Assembly: GCA_949152475.1 (NCBI GenBank)
Contig: OX424560.1
Coordinates: 41,804,719-41,868,718 of the forward strand
Source of the DNA: Terebella lapidaria
Taxonomy: Eukaryota; Annelida; Polychaeta; Terebellida; Terebellidae
Direction of reading: 5' to 3'
DNA: 64,000 bases
The notes under the pieces are model-generated. The model made no database searches. It was not told where the DNA came from and worked only from the letters and a program-made list of their open reading frames with translations. The translations under genes were made by a program, and so were the position numbers. This document shows positions 10,775-23,033 of this stretch, one piece after another. Position 1 is the first letter of the stretch. The number at the start of each line of letters is the position of its first letter.

Positions 10775-12135
10775 ACACTACCGCCGCTGCAACCATTGCC
10801 GCTGCCACAGGCGTTGCCACCGCCGCCACAGCCATTGCCGCCACCGCCGCCACAGCCATTGCCGCCGACGCCGCAGCCATTGCCGCCGCCGCAGCCATTG
10901 CCGCCGCCACAGGCATTGCCGCCGCCACAGCCATTGCCGCCGCTGCCACAGCCTCAGCCACAGCCTCAGCCTCAGCCTCAGCCTCAGCCACAGCCTCAGC
11001 CTCAGCCTTGGCAGCCACAGCCTCAGCCTCAGCAGCCTCAGCCTTGGCAGCCTCCGCCGCCACAGGCGTTGCCGCCGCCGCCACAGCCATTGCCGCCGCC
11101 GCCACAGCCTCAGCCACAGCCTCGGCCTCAGCCTCAGCCACAGCCTCAGCCTCAGCCTTGGCAGCCACAGCCTCAGCCTCAGGCGTTGCCGCCACAGCCA
11201 TTGCCGCCGCCGCCACAGCCTCAGCCACAGCCTCAGCCACAGCCTCAGCCTCAGCCTCAGCCTCAGCCTCAGCCACAGCCACAGCCTCAGCCTCAGCCTT
11301 GGCAGCCACAGCCTCAGCCTCAGCAGCCTCAACCTTGGCAGCCTCCGCCACCACAGGCGTTGGCGCCGCCGCCACAGCCATTGCCGCTGCCGCCACAGCC
11401 TCAGCCACAGCCTCAGCCTCAGCCTCAGCCACAGCCTCAGCCTCAGCCTTGGCAGCCACAGCCTCAGCCTCAGCCACAGCCTCAGCCTCAGCCTCAGCCG
11501 CCACAGGCGTTGCCGCCGCCGCCACAGCCATTGCCGCCGCCGCCACAGCCTCAGCCTCAGCAGCCTCAGCCTTGGCAGCCTCAGCCTCAGGCTGAGGCTG
11601 AGGCTGTGGCTGAGGCTGAGGCTGAGGCTGAGGCTGTGGCTGTGGCGGCGGCGGCAATGGCTGTGGCGGCGGCGGCAACGCCTGTGGCGGCGGAGGCTGC
11701 CAAGGCTGAGGCTGAGGCTGTGGCTGCCAAGGCTGAGGCTGAGGCTGTGGCTGAGGCTGAGGCTGAGGCTGAGGCTGTGGCTGAGGCTGTGGCGGCGGCG
11801 GCAATGGCTGTGGCGACAACGCCTGTGGCGGCGGAGGCTGCCAAGGCTGAGGCTGCTGAGGCTGAGGCTGTGGCTGCCAAGGCTGAGGCTGAGGCTGTGG
11901 CTGAGGCTGAGGCTGAGGCTGAGGCTGTGGCTGAGGCTGTGGCGGCGGCGGCAATGGCTGTGGCGGCGGCGGCAATGCCTGTGGCGGCGGCAATGGCTGC
12001 GGCGGCGGCAATGGCTGCTGCGGCGGCGGCAATGGCGGCGGCGGCGGCAATGGCTGTGGCGGCGGTGGCGGCAATGGCTGTGGCGGCGGTGGCAACGCCT
12101 GTGGCGGCGGCAATGGTTGCAGCGGCGGTAGTGTC
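10775..12135. repeat. GC-rich hexamer core of foldback element
   Basis: Hexamer-like repeats (CAGCCT, CCGCCA, CCATTG) on the plus strand up to 11590, and their complements (AGGCTG, TGGCGG, CAATGG) after it. Because the unit is six bases, mirror-image 473-codon frames starting MLTVHDTTKLQQVM are open on both strands. They are Pro/Gln-rich then Glu/Ala-rich low complexity and are treated as by-products of the repeat. Confidence 0.9.
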
Positions 12136-12483
12136 ATCACTTGCTGCAGCTTAGTTGTATCGTGTACGGTAAGCATATGTCGCCTAACATCATGGGCTCA
12201 TGAAAATTTCTTCAGACATACAGAGCAGGTATCCATGTTCACTCTTCAGTTGTATATTGCGCATGCGTAGTTTAGCGAACCAAAAAAATATAATTTTTTT
12301 TAAAAATACAGAAAAAGGAGTCCATGTATAGGCCATTGTGTAGAAATTGTATTTATAGTAGATGTGTGCTGTGAAATAAAAAACCTGAGAAAATGGTATA
12401 GACTCGTTTTAATATGATGCTTATAATTTGAATAAAAAGGAAAGTTTATTTGAAAAAATGTTTAAAAATATTGCAAAAATTAA

Positions 12484-12805
12484 TACATGATTTTCCAAAC
12501 ATTTATGGGTACGTTATGATTTTCCAAACATTTCTGGAACATAATGATTTTCCAGACATTTATGGGTGCGTTGTGATTTTTTAGACATTTATGGGTACGT
12601 TATGATTTTCCAAACATTTATTGGTACGTTATGATATTCCAGACATTCATGGGTACGTTATGATTTTCCAAAAAATTACTGGTGCGTTATGATTATTCAA
12701 ACATTTATTGGTACGTTATGATATTCCAGACATTCATGGGTACGTTATGATTTTGAGAACATTTATGGGTACGTTATGATTTTTCCAATTATTTATGGGT
12801 ACGTT
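12484..12805. repeat. 28-bp tandem repeat, right arm of foldback element
   Basis: About 11 units of the same 28-bp repeat in inverse orientation ('catttatgggtacgttatga'), with the same ordered variants as part of the left arm but only one copy of the duplicated block. Confidence 0.93.
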
Positions 12806-12958
12806 ATGACTCCACCTGGCGAGTCTAGGGGCAAACGCTATGACGTCACCTAGCGACTATAGGACAAACGTTATGACGCCACCTGGTGAGTGTAGGGCAA
12901 ACGTTATGACGCCATTGCGCCCCCTGGCGAGCACCGTAGCGCCACCTGGCGGGACCCT
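12806..12958 (-). promoter_or_regulatory. Cluster of CTCF-like motifs, right arm
   Basis: Mirror image of the left-arm cluster, including 'gcgccccctggcgag' and 'gtagcgccacctggcggg'. The motif lies on the minus strand here, so the two clusters point toward each other. Confidence 0.4.
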
Positions 12959-12975
12959 GGCCCATACTACACTAC

Positions 12976-14949
12976 TCATAGCTCCGAATCCCATGTAAAC
13001 ATATTCCGTAATATGTATGTGTGTTCAACGACTCACAGTTTATTCTGAATTGTAGTGTATTAAAAGAAACTGCTTCCGCTGTAAATTCAAAGACAAATTA
13101 ACAGAACCCACTTTACAACTACCTTTACGCTTCAAAAAATTTCAGATCGATCGGAACGTTTTTCTTGGAGTTCTGAGCGCAGACATTTGCTCTGAAGTCG
13201 CAAGCAAAAAATAACTGAATTCGTGATCCCCAATTTTTCGACATCAAGCGATGAAAGAGAGTTTTCGTTGTACTACCAACGGCCGTATATTATAGGATCG
13301 GGAATTGGCCAGAGAAAAATACAAAATTAGCTTGAAAAATTAATATTGATTAGAACTAGAGTTATAGCCAATTGTGAGATTTTCACTTTTCTTTTGCCAT
13401 GGCAACAATTGTTATTTTGACAAAAACTGAGGAGGACCGAGCCACGGTGATACCGCTTCATCCATATAAATTTCAGTTTGATGATCGGACTATTCGTTTT
13501 CGAGTTATGCGTGCAGACAAACAAGCAAACTGACAGACCCAATTACAATACCCTTTCCCCTCATCGGAGCGAGGTAGTGATGGCCATAAAACGTACCTCA
13601 TGAAATCAAGCAAATTTGGGGACTTCGTGATCTTCATTCAGCTGAGAAACGTAATATGAGGTTAATATAAGTTTTTGAGTTGGAATGAGTTGGAATCATA
13701 TAGGTGTATTCTAATAAAATATCATGCCTACAAAGTACTGTACAATGCTAAAATCGAACAACATGCCAAGTTCTAATCATGATCAGACTCGCAATTTCTT
13801 GTTTGATGTGAAATTTACCATGGGGTGGATTGCCAACTTTTTCCAATTTTCAATATAGAAGTCCGAAATTTGGTGAAAAAATACGATTTTATGCCCAACG
13901 GAACCAAACAAAATTTCAAATTGATCCGACTATCCTAAACGAAGTTATTGCCAAAATTCATATGACGTTTTGTGCTGAGTTGACTTCAGACCTATACATA
14001 TACATGTTGCTCAGTCTATGTTCTTGGCATGTAAAAATATGCCCCTATCTTACGTAACAATTTTTAGAATTATTTATCTCTTATCTAATTAGTTGAAATA
14101 TGCCATTTCAACTGGAGAGGGAAATATCGTGTGTAAAGTTATGCCCCTATATTGTACGTAACATTTTTTAATAATTATTTTATATTTTCTATCATGATAT
14201 TATTGTTGGAGTTTGCTTTTGTAAAAAATCAAATATCTTAATTCTGGCCTGTTACGATTCCAGTAACACAAAGGAAACATGTGAACCAGATTTGACCTGT
14301 TTTTGCTTATTGTCCAAACAGCAAGAGTATATATGCATGCATATCGCATCAACACAAGACTGGGTGTAAATTACATAATGTACTTAATTTCTTTGTTGTG
14401 GGAGTCGTGACATGGGCATTGGCAGTGACCACAGTGTTATTTAGACAGTAGCAATTGAAGCACCCGGTGCGCAAACCTTCCGTAGACATCTGCAGACGAA
14501 ACAAAAGCAGTCAAAGTTCATGAACTGGTGAGAAATAGATTTTACAAAACTAGCACAGGTTAAACAAACTTTAACTGTAATCGCAACAGAAATACCCGAC
14601 TGGGCCAATTCCTTTGTGTGAACCTTTTTGCATAGTTTTAATGTAAGTTGTCTGTCTCCATCTAATATATTATTCATGCTTGTTTCTGAACCAAATGTTC
14701 CCCAATTCCATTCTAATCTAACCATGATATTATATTTTATATGTAATCCAATCCAAGATAGTTCTCATATTATTGTTAGTATCTGCATCATCGTGATCAT
14801 ATATAATTTGTGTGAAAAAAAAATATTTAGATCTGGAATTATCACATCATGATATTTACGTATAACCCAACCCAAGATAATACTAGTATATTATTAATGT
14901 AATTGTTATCTTGTGTTATTGAAATTGTATATGAAGTTGTACATGGAAG
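12976..14949. other. Decayed interspersed-repeat sequence
   Basis: No gene is recognised. Around 13130-13560 two stretches share a common invertebrate interspersed-repeat style: 'aaatttcag', then 'gatcggac', then 'cgagttatgcgtgcagac', with 'gtgatc..caatttt' nearby. A segment at 13815-13935 ('ggggtggattgccaactttt') resembles one at about 18950-19030. The rest is AT-rich with no clear structure. Confidence 0.5.
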
Positions 14950-15170
14950 TAAGTTCCAATTTATTACAACCAATAATCAGATTTTGATGATGCCAAAAAC
15001 AAACGTAAAATACAACATTTTGCAATAGAAACAAAGCGCGACCAAACAGTTTATCCAAAGACACACTGGCGTCTTCAGGGACAAACTGTGTGTGAAATGT
15101 CGTTGTTTCTATTGTACACCTGATGGAATCAGTATACAACTGCCCAACAACCTATGAAATTAATTTAGAA
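14950..15170 (-). repeat. Dispersed repeat, copy 2
   Basis: Homologue of 7341-7565 in the same orientation, about 80% identical, ending at the same 'cctatgaaa..aatttagaaat'. No target duplication was identified with confidence. Confidence 0.75.
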
Positions 15171-15729
15171 ATATTTTAGAAATATTTCGGAAATATTTAA
15201 TTCAGAAATATATGGACGTTAAGATTATTTCTATTGAAGCATGTTGTTAGAGAGCACAGCCTGCTTAAGTATCCCACATTAAGACTTGTAGAGAAGCTCT
15301 ACATCGCTAACATGTATGGCCAAAATGATAAGCTGATAATTAGTTCTGTATTTGGAAGAATGAAACTATTGATATCTTGTTTATCATATATCTTGTGTGT
15401 AAACCTATATTATTTGGTGAAGGTGATAACTTAGTTGCAATTTAGTTGATTGTTCTATATATTAGAAGTATTTACAACTAGACGCTTCCGGTCGACTACG
15501 ACCGCTTGGGTGTCTCCCCCCTAGCCCCATCATTCCTGTCGCTCCAAATATTACTGATAAGCATGAAACTGGAGCAAAGGCAAAGAATGATTGGCAGAGA
15601 AATGTAAAATCTTAACGTGCTTAAGCAAAAACTGTTTTTTTTCCACCAAAATTGCTGCATTAAAATTTTAAGGTAATTGAAGGTCAAATCAGTGCATATG
15701 AATTTCCATTTCATCATGTTCATTAAGAT
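15171..15729. other. No gene seen
   Basis: AT-rich spacer between the dispersed repeat and the 120-bp array; nothing recognised. Confidence 0.5.
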
Positions 15730-16485
15730 AAAGAAATTACAACCAGATCAAACTTGTCATCAAAAGTTAAATTTCAACTCAGAATATTTGACAAACTTGT
15801 TTTCAAGTTGAATTCAAACTTCAAAGTAAAAGTTGACCAAAACTGCATTTCCAGATGACGAAATCGGAGCCAGATTGAACTTTTCACCATAAGATATATT
15901 TCAACACACAATATGGGCGAAACTTGGTTTCAAGTTGAAGTTCAAAGTAAAAGTTGACCAAAACTGAATTTCAAGATGACGAAATTGGAGCCAGCTCGAA
16001 CATTTCACCTAAGTTATATTTCGTCTCACAATATGTGCCAAACTTGGTTTCAAGTTGAAATTCAAAGTAAAAGTTGACCAAAACTGAATTTCAAGATGAC
16101 GAAATTGGAGCCAGCTCGAACATTTCACCTAAGTTATATTTTGTCTCACAATATGTGCCAAACGTTGTTTCAAGTTGAAATTCAATGTAAAAGTTGACCA
16201 AAACTGCATTTCAAGATAGGAAAATTAGAGCCAGATCGAATTTTTCACCATAAATTAGATTTTAATTCATAATATGTGCCACACTTGGTTTCACGCTGAA
16301 TTGCAAACCAAACCTGAGTTTCAAGATGACAAAATGGAAGCCAGATCAAACTTTTCACCATAAGTTATATTTTATCTCATAATTTGTGCCAAACATGGTT
16401 TCAAGTTGAAATTCAAAGTAAAATTTGACCAAAACTGTATTTCAAGATGATGAAATTGGAGCCAGCTCTAACTTTCACCATAGTT
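15730..16485. repeat. 120-bp tandem repeat
   Basis: About six units, each holding 'tttcaagatgacgaaattgg', 'agccagatcgaacttttcac', 'ataatatgtgccaaacttgg' and 'agtaaaagttgaccaaaact'. The central units are spaced 120 bp apart; one later unit is shortened. Two adjacent central units are almost identical and the outer ones are more diverged, as expected from unequal exchange. Confidence 0.93.
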
Positions 16486-17152
16486 ATAATTATAAGTTCA
16501 ATAATTCCGACCAATGTGGGTAGCTCACCAGGCGATCACCGCAGGATATTCTGCTTGGCGCCGATGAATGTCCGGAAAGTGCCCTTCAGATAATCAGCCG
16601 ATTTGTACATATCAGACGATAACCGATCAGATATCAGTAGGGTATCATCGTTGGTTGGTCAGTCTTTCTCGGAAATTCTTGAATTTTGTACAGACACGGT
16701 GAAGACACGTGATCATAGGTGACTATAGCGGTCACCGGCAGACAATGCCTGGTGATTTCATGACCACTGTAAAGATATGGGAAAGATGCCTGACAAACTA
16801 TACCGGCGACCAGAACATCGATAAATACCACCAATGTCCCCACATCAGCCGGCGACCTGTACAAATGTGACCCAGGCATTAGGGTATCGTGAGCCAGTTG
16901 CTACGCCTGAGTGATCTCCCCAGTAGCCTCGGCCACATTGGTTAGTCAATCTATGGTATCTGGCACCTAAAAGATCCCTTGGGATTTATCGTAAAGAGTA
17001 GGGGATTTCCCCGGTCCCGAGTTTCTGTCTCTCAATAAGCATTGATTTCCCCGGTCCCGGGTTTCTGTCTCTCAATAAGCATTGATAATCAATTATCCAG
17101 ATCTGGGGGCATATCATCGAGTCATGGCGCCCCCAAAACCCCTAGTACAACC
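16486..17152. other. No gene; short SINE-like fragment and local duplication
   Basis: Nothing coding is recognised. At about 16960-17090, 'ggcacctaaaagatcccttg' resembles fragments of invertebrate SINEs. A 40-bp segment ('gatttccccggtcccg' to 'aataagcatt') is directly duplicated in tandem. Confidence 0.45.
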
Positions 17153-17880
17153 AACCAGGAAGTCAGTTCAGTTAGTGTGGAGTCCAGCTTACTGCAGCCC
17201 ACCTTCAGACAAACAACAGCAACAAGACAGAGCAGTCTAGTGAAGAGGAGCCAACAGACGGACTGACTGAACTCGTGCCAGAGCTAGTATTCTGGCTGGT
17301 GACCACCACCAACCAGGAAGTCAGTTCAGTTAGTGTGGAGTCCAGCTTACTGCAGCCCACCTTCAGACAAACAACAGCAACAAGACAGAGCAGTCTAGTG
17401 AAGAGGAGCCAACAGACGGACTGACTGAACTCGTGCCAGAGCTAGTATTCTGGCTGGTGACCACCACCAACCAGGAAGTCAGTTCAGTTAGTGTGGAGTC
17501 CAGCTTACTGCAGCCCACCTTCAGACAAACAACAGCAACAAGACAGAGCAGTCTAGTGAAGAGGAGCCAACAGACGGACTGACTGAACTCGTGCCAGAGC
17601 TAGTATTCTGGCTGGTGACCACCACCAACCAGGAAGTCAGTTCAGTTAGTGTGGAGTCCAGCTTACTGCAGCCCACCTTCAGACAAACAACAGCAACAAG
17701 ACAGAGCAGTCTAGTGAAGAGGAGCCAACAGACGGACTGACTGAACTCGTGCCAGAGCTAGTATTCTGGCTGGTGACCACCACCAACCAGGAAGTCAGTT
17801 CAGTTAGTGTGGAGTACAGCTTACTGCAGCCCAGCTTCAGCAACAATACAGAGCAGTCTAGCGAAGAGGAGCCAACAGAC
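17153..17880. repeat. 158-bp tandem repeat
   Basis: 'aaccaggaagtcagttcagt' starts at 17153, 17311, 17469, 17627 and 17785, an exact 158-bp period. The middle units look essentially identical; the last one diverges and is shorter. The period is not a multiple of three and no long frame spans it. Confidence 0.96.
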
Positions 17881-19677
17881 GCTTGTGTTTTTATTTTATT
17901 AACACACGAACTCGCCAGAGTATCACCATGAGGCACGGAAAATCCTCCAAGCCTGAAAAAGGGGATGTTTTCAACATCAAATAATTAGATCATTGTCAAT
18001 CAGGTTAGGATGTACAATAACGTGGGCAATTTTATTAAGAACTAGTATATTAAATTCCTCATACTCAGGATCCAGAATGACGATTGGTTATGATAGGAAA
18101 TTGTTCTTTATCACAAAATAGATGCTCTTTTTATCTCATTTTGTGCCACTGATTAACTTGTCATTAATTATCATAGAGAAACAGGATTAGTAATCCTGAT
18201 TACCCATATAGACATATGTGCTCCGTGAATCGTGTTGGATTGGATTGCTTGTACTGTTGTAGGCCTACATGTAATATAACTTCATATTGAAACAAGTATA
18301 ACGCCATGGCAGAAAACCCGGCCCTTTTATGTGTGCATGTTTTCCATGGACTCACAATGCTGATTGTCGAGTTCACATTGTAAGAAGTTATCCCATAAAA
18401 CCTGGTTGAACAGCTTATTTCCATATGAATAAGTCGCACCAATATTTATGCCCAGTTGATATAGAAAGTCAGACAATCAGTCACATCAAAGTAACTGATG
18501 CGGGAAATTGTGTACGTCCTCAGCCAAGTTATCTCCCCAAGTCTGTTTAGATGTACCGTATCCTTGTCAGATCGCCAGTGCCGTCGGCTGCTCTGTTAAA
18601 ATCATCCTACTGAATTCCAGTTCCATAAGTCGCCCCAGAATCTACCTTCTAGTTTAACATGCCGCATTACCAATATCCTGTAAACATCACTATAGGTACA
18701 CACAAAGCGCCTTTATTTAACACTTTCCACAATCAGGTCTAACCCCTTCCAGAAGATATGCAAGAAAATATCGATAGGAAATAACATCCTATCATGAATG
18801 ATAAAATAATTTTCACTCCCTTTAAATATTCATAAACAGGTGGCAGGATTTGATATACGTGCAGGCCTATTACAATGAATAAATATGTAGTTCCTGCACA
18901 CTAGGCCCATAGCTGGGCATATATACAAAATTGAGACTGAAATTTAACATTGGGGTAGATTGGCAGCTTTTTCAATTCTCGAGTAGAGATCTGAAATTCT
19001 GCAAGAATTTGCCGTTTGACACCCAGATGAAGTATGCCACGTTACCATTTAACATCGCAATAATATCAGTGAAAACGGTGTAATTGAGTCAGTAAAATCA
19101 AATTGTACATATACAGTACAATTCACAGAATACAGCGAAGCCCGCAAAATAGCGCGCAACGTATGTCCAAGGTGGAATCGCTCGCTATCCGTTCAACTTA
19201 CCACGAATATAGTAGTCCGGCTAACAGGCGTCAGGCCGGACAAATAGCCGTAGATGTATAGGCCGTGTATTCCCCTCCCTGTATGATGTTTCGAGCGGTA
19301 GGGGGGGAGGTAAGGGGGGGTCATTCAGGAGTTGCATATATGCGGGCAGTCGAGCCATTGAAGCCAGAGTGTACACTCTCTGGCAGTCCAAACGATGCGG
19401 AGCTCCGCTCTGAATCTTAGGGACCTACTCTGCCTACAATCTGCCTAGATTCATAGATCACATACACATACACATGCACATGCACTGCGACAAATAGTCC
19501 CTGGTCGTCTCGAGAGAAATAGCTTGATAAGCTCAGCATAATCGAAATAATTCGGAATATGAGTATTTTAAACTATTGTCTAAAATGCTCAAAAGTAATT
19601 CGTCCTTGTCAACCCCTGCAATACAACATATTTCTGGTGGTTACTTCTTGGCGTAGTATTATAAGTAATTACAGTAA
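17881..19677. other. No gene recognised
   Basis: 1.8 kb of mostly AT-rich sequence. There is a small GC/G-rich patch near 19270-19325 (a G7 run) and a segment near 18950-19030 resembling 13815-13935. No convincing exon or element boundary was found until the LTR element begins. Confidence 0.5.
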
Positions 19678-20409
19678 TGTAGTAATTTTAGTGACAGTAA
19701 CTCCCGTCCCTCCCGCGCACTACACATTCCTATCACAACATATACATTCTACATGACTTACAGTTCAGGTACAAACTATACGATCACAAGCATAAATAAC
19801 ACCGGAACCATGTATACAAACACAGGTCAGATCACGTGCACTTTCGGCCCCGTTATACAGTACATGCGACCCAGTAAGTTCGGCCTTGACCTTTACAAGC
19901 ACCTACTTCTATACATAGAACATGACACGCATAACACTCACATCACGTGTACAGTTACAGACAAGACAAGTCAAGACACGCACCGGGGAATTCCACTTTC
20001 CCGGTGAGATCAGCATACACCAACCAATCACAACCCCGCATACACGAGGCGGGAAAACTTCCACGTGTTTCCCTGTCGGCCCCGCGCAGAAGAGTTGAGA
20101 CTTCCCAGTGAATAGACGTGTTTAGAAAATTGACGAGTAACATATAGAATATCTATGGACTAAATACAAACTGTGATATATAAATTGGATATATAAACTG
20201 TGATATCAGAAGAACAGTGTATACGGAATATATAATTTGACTGGGAGTATCGTCGAAATAGGTGTGAACGGCCTTTATATTGTGGAATACATGAGACATT
20301 GGACTCTTATCATCGGAATAAATCATTGAACTAATCTGCCGGCCTTTTGAATCACACGACGCTCTAGATTAATTCGGCTTGATATCGGCCGTGAACGATA
20401 TTCATCACA
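19678..20409 (+). repeat. 5' LTR of Gypsy element
   Basis: 732 bp, TGTAG...CACA. It contains AT-rich TATA-like sequence ('gatatataaattgg', about 20177) and AATAAA near 20317, compatible with promoter and polyadenylation roles. Confidence 0.95.
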
Positions 20410-20472
20410 TTGGTGCCGCCGATCACGATCTGAGCCAGTCTCGGATTATCGACCCTGATTTGACCGGCAGAA

Positions 20473-23033
20473 ATGGCGATGGCTCCGCCGCTCGACCCTA
20501 CGGATGACGAGGTAACGTTCAATCCGAATCCGGCCTTACGACCTTCCGGCCCCCGCTCAGTTGCCATGAGCGATACAGTTCCGTTGTCACAGGAGCAACA
20601 ACCGACCGGCCTGTTCGATTCCATTGGCGACCATTCGTCCCTGATATCGTCTTCGCCGCCCGCCGACCGAGTCGGAGCATACCTTGACGAAGACCCGCTC
20701 GCGCCCTTACACACAGTGAGTAACATTTTAAGTGCACAAGCTAGGGCGTACTCGGCCACGCCGGCTAAAACGACCCAAAACATAAACAGTGACTTTACCG
20801 GCAGAGACTATACACGCTCACGTCAAAGAGCGAATGTGTATGATAGTGTCGACCCAGAGGACCATACGGTGAATGTTCGGCCTGTAACCATAGAAACGTC
20901 CATGGTTACGCACCCGCCAAGTGACTCTCGGATACGGCAGTGGGTTTGTGACACTGACAATGTTACAGAACTGGTACCGCCGAGTGCATATTCGGCGACC
21001 CGACCCTTGGCGCCGTCAATGACGCCAGCACGATACGACCCAGTACCAATGGTGTACTCTCGCATACCGACCGAGCCAACGGTGGTAGAGTACGTTCGGC
21101 CCAGCCAAGCGAAATCGACCACTGGGAGCATCCCGATGACGACCGCTGTCCAGATCGAGACGTCGCCACAACCGCAACGACCCAGCGACGCGATGACGGA
21201 ACCGCGCGCCTCCACACGACAAGCGCGACCTCGACAACCACCATCTACGTCAAGTCGCCGACTTCGCGACCCCGACATATGTGTCGTGACCCCGACGCGC
21301 GCGCTCACGCGCCGACCGCACGCCGACCACCGCTGACGATCGGAGAACAGCCACACGTCATTCCGTCGCAAGACCAAGTTGTGTCTGCCCCGGCAGAAAG
21401 TGTTGAGCCCACGATCGGACCACCGATCTCTCAGTCAGTTGGTTACACCACTGGATGCGGTGTACCGCCAGTCGGATACCCTGGCGAAGTTAGCGGTGCT
21501 CAAAATGGAGTAGCAACTGTCGGATACTATCACCCCCATGTCGGCTATGCGAATCCACCAACTGGATATGGTGGCATTCCGACAGATATCGGCTATCATG
21601 GTGCACAAAGTGGAGTAGTGTACCATGGTGTGGCCCCAAACGGATCGGTATACCGATGTCCACCACCGGCTGTATTCCCACCCTCAATCGGAGTACCATG
21701 GGTGACGCCACCATACAGCCAACTAGCCCCAGCCATGCAAGCACCACACGACCCTGGCTACGCTCCAGCGCCACCCGCCGCCTCATTCGCCGTCTCCGCG
21801 ACGACCGCGCCGGTCGCCCCCGCAAGCACGACCCCGCCAGTTCCGATCGCTACGACCCCAGTTGTTTCGACCGCCGCGACGCCAGCGGTTCCGGCTACGA
21901 CCACGCCGACTGTGGTGAGTGTTGACATGCCCGGATCTCAGAGACTCACGTCTGAGCCCCAAACGTTGGCTACGGCTGAAACGGCTCAATGGCGTGCGAC
22001 CTTCAAAGAGGGCAATCTCACCCAGTACATCCGGAGTTTCGAACAATTTACAGCGGCCTTCACATCCGACCTCAACAAAACGACTACTTTCCGGAGTACG
22101 CTACGCGGCCGCGCCGAGGCGCTCGCTCTGAACATCCCGGTGGAGACGCCCTGGGAGGAATTCCGTCAACGGCTTCTGGAGGTCTGGGAGCCCGCGCCCC
22201 GTCGACAGTCCAAGCGAGACGACTTCCCGTTCCTAAAACGAGAATGGAAGGAGGACGCGGAACACTACCTGGAACGGCTTCAAGCTCTGGCTGAACAAGT
22301 CTTCGATGACGTCGCGTCAGAGTCATGGCAGCGAACAGTGATTTCGCAATTCACCAACTGCCAACTCGACCCCATTGCCGACAAACTGTGTGTGTTCACT
22401 TTCAATAGTTACAGTGACGCACTTACGGCCGTCCTCAAGGCTGAGAGTCGCCAACAACGAACAAATAGAGACCGACATCGAGGCACACGTCGTGCCGATA
22501 TCTCAGCGACCGGATACGCTGACGATAGTCATGTCGATGGTGAACTGTCGTGTGCCATGGGACAAGTAAATCAGTGGGAAACACCTACCCCTGAACAAAT
22601 TGCGGCCTACTATGACCCCGCTGATAGCGACACTACCGGCTTGCAAGGATGTGAGGAACACTCTGTGCCATCATGCTCACGCGAGTGGGTGGCTGAAGCG
22701 TTTCAGTGCGTCCTTAGTGACGAAAACGGACTATGTGGAGAGGACGCCATCTACTCTGTCTTGCGAGCTACGGCCCCGGCTAAAGGAGATCGACCCCCAC
22801 AACCCGGACGACCAGCTGTGTGTTTCTTCTGTAAGAAGCCCGGCCATCGCTGGCTGCGATGTTTTAGGCTCAAAGATGTGCTAGTGCGTAACGGCATGAA
22901 ACCGCTAGCATTCCGACCCAATGGTCCTGGTACTGACCGAAGGACTGCTCAAGTATTGTCAGTACCTAACCAAACCGGCGAACCAAATCAATCGGCCCCA
23001 CCAGTGCCTCCGACACAGTCGTCAAACCAGTAG
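20473..23033 (+). pseudogene. gag region of Gypsy element
   Basis: Starts at an ATG in the sequence encoding MAMAPPLDPTDDEV. The region continues through a Pro/Ser/Thr-rich N-terminal part, a stretch rich in VGY and GYG motifs near 21430-21600, a capsid-like helical domain near 21960-22450 (YIRSFEQFTAAF, WEEFRQRLLEVW), and a CCHC zinc knuckle (CFFCKKPGHRWLRC) near 22820-22865. Gag would form the particle and package element RNA. It overlaps more than one reading frame and is therefore listed as a region rather than one protein. Confidence 0.8.

Larger units (their letters stand above)
9673..12975. mobile_element. Foldback element, 3.3 kb, with repeat-built arms
   Basis: The left end 'gtagtgtagtatgggccagg' is matched in inverse at the right end (12956-12975). 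It is flanked by TCATAGCA (9665-9672) and TCATAGCT (12976-12983), an 8-bp target duplication with one mismatch. Each arm reads inward: about 150 bp with five 'ccaggtggcg'-like motifs, then an array of 28-bp units, then an AT-rich block, then 'atgcttaccgtacacgat', then a GC-rich CCGCCA/CAGCCT hexamer region. Strand polarity flips at 11590/11591. The arms are unequal (about 1918 and 1385 bp) because repeat copy number differs. The architecture resembles foldback elements such as the sea urchin TU family. I see no transposase. Confidence 0.9.

Noticed and set aside
10733-12176. Two 473-codon Pro/Gln and Ala/Glu-rich proteins
   Set aside because: They are mirror images produced by the foldback element's hexamer repeats.
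14441-14725. Minus-strand 94-codon frame as a host exon
   Set aside because: No family resemblance, no splice context, and surroundings typical of decayed repeats.
20473-21377. Several minus-strand frames of 70-184 codons within the Gypsy element
   Set aside because: They are shadows of the plus-strand gag region in GC-rich sequence.
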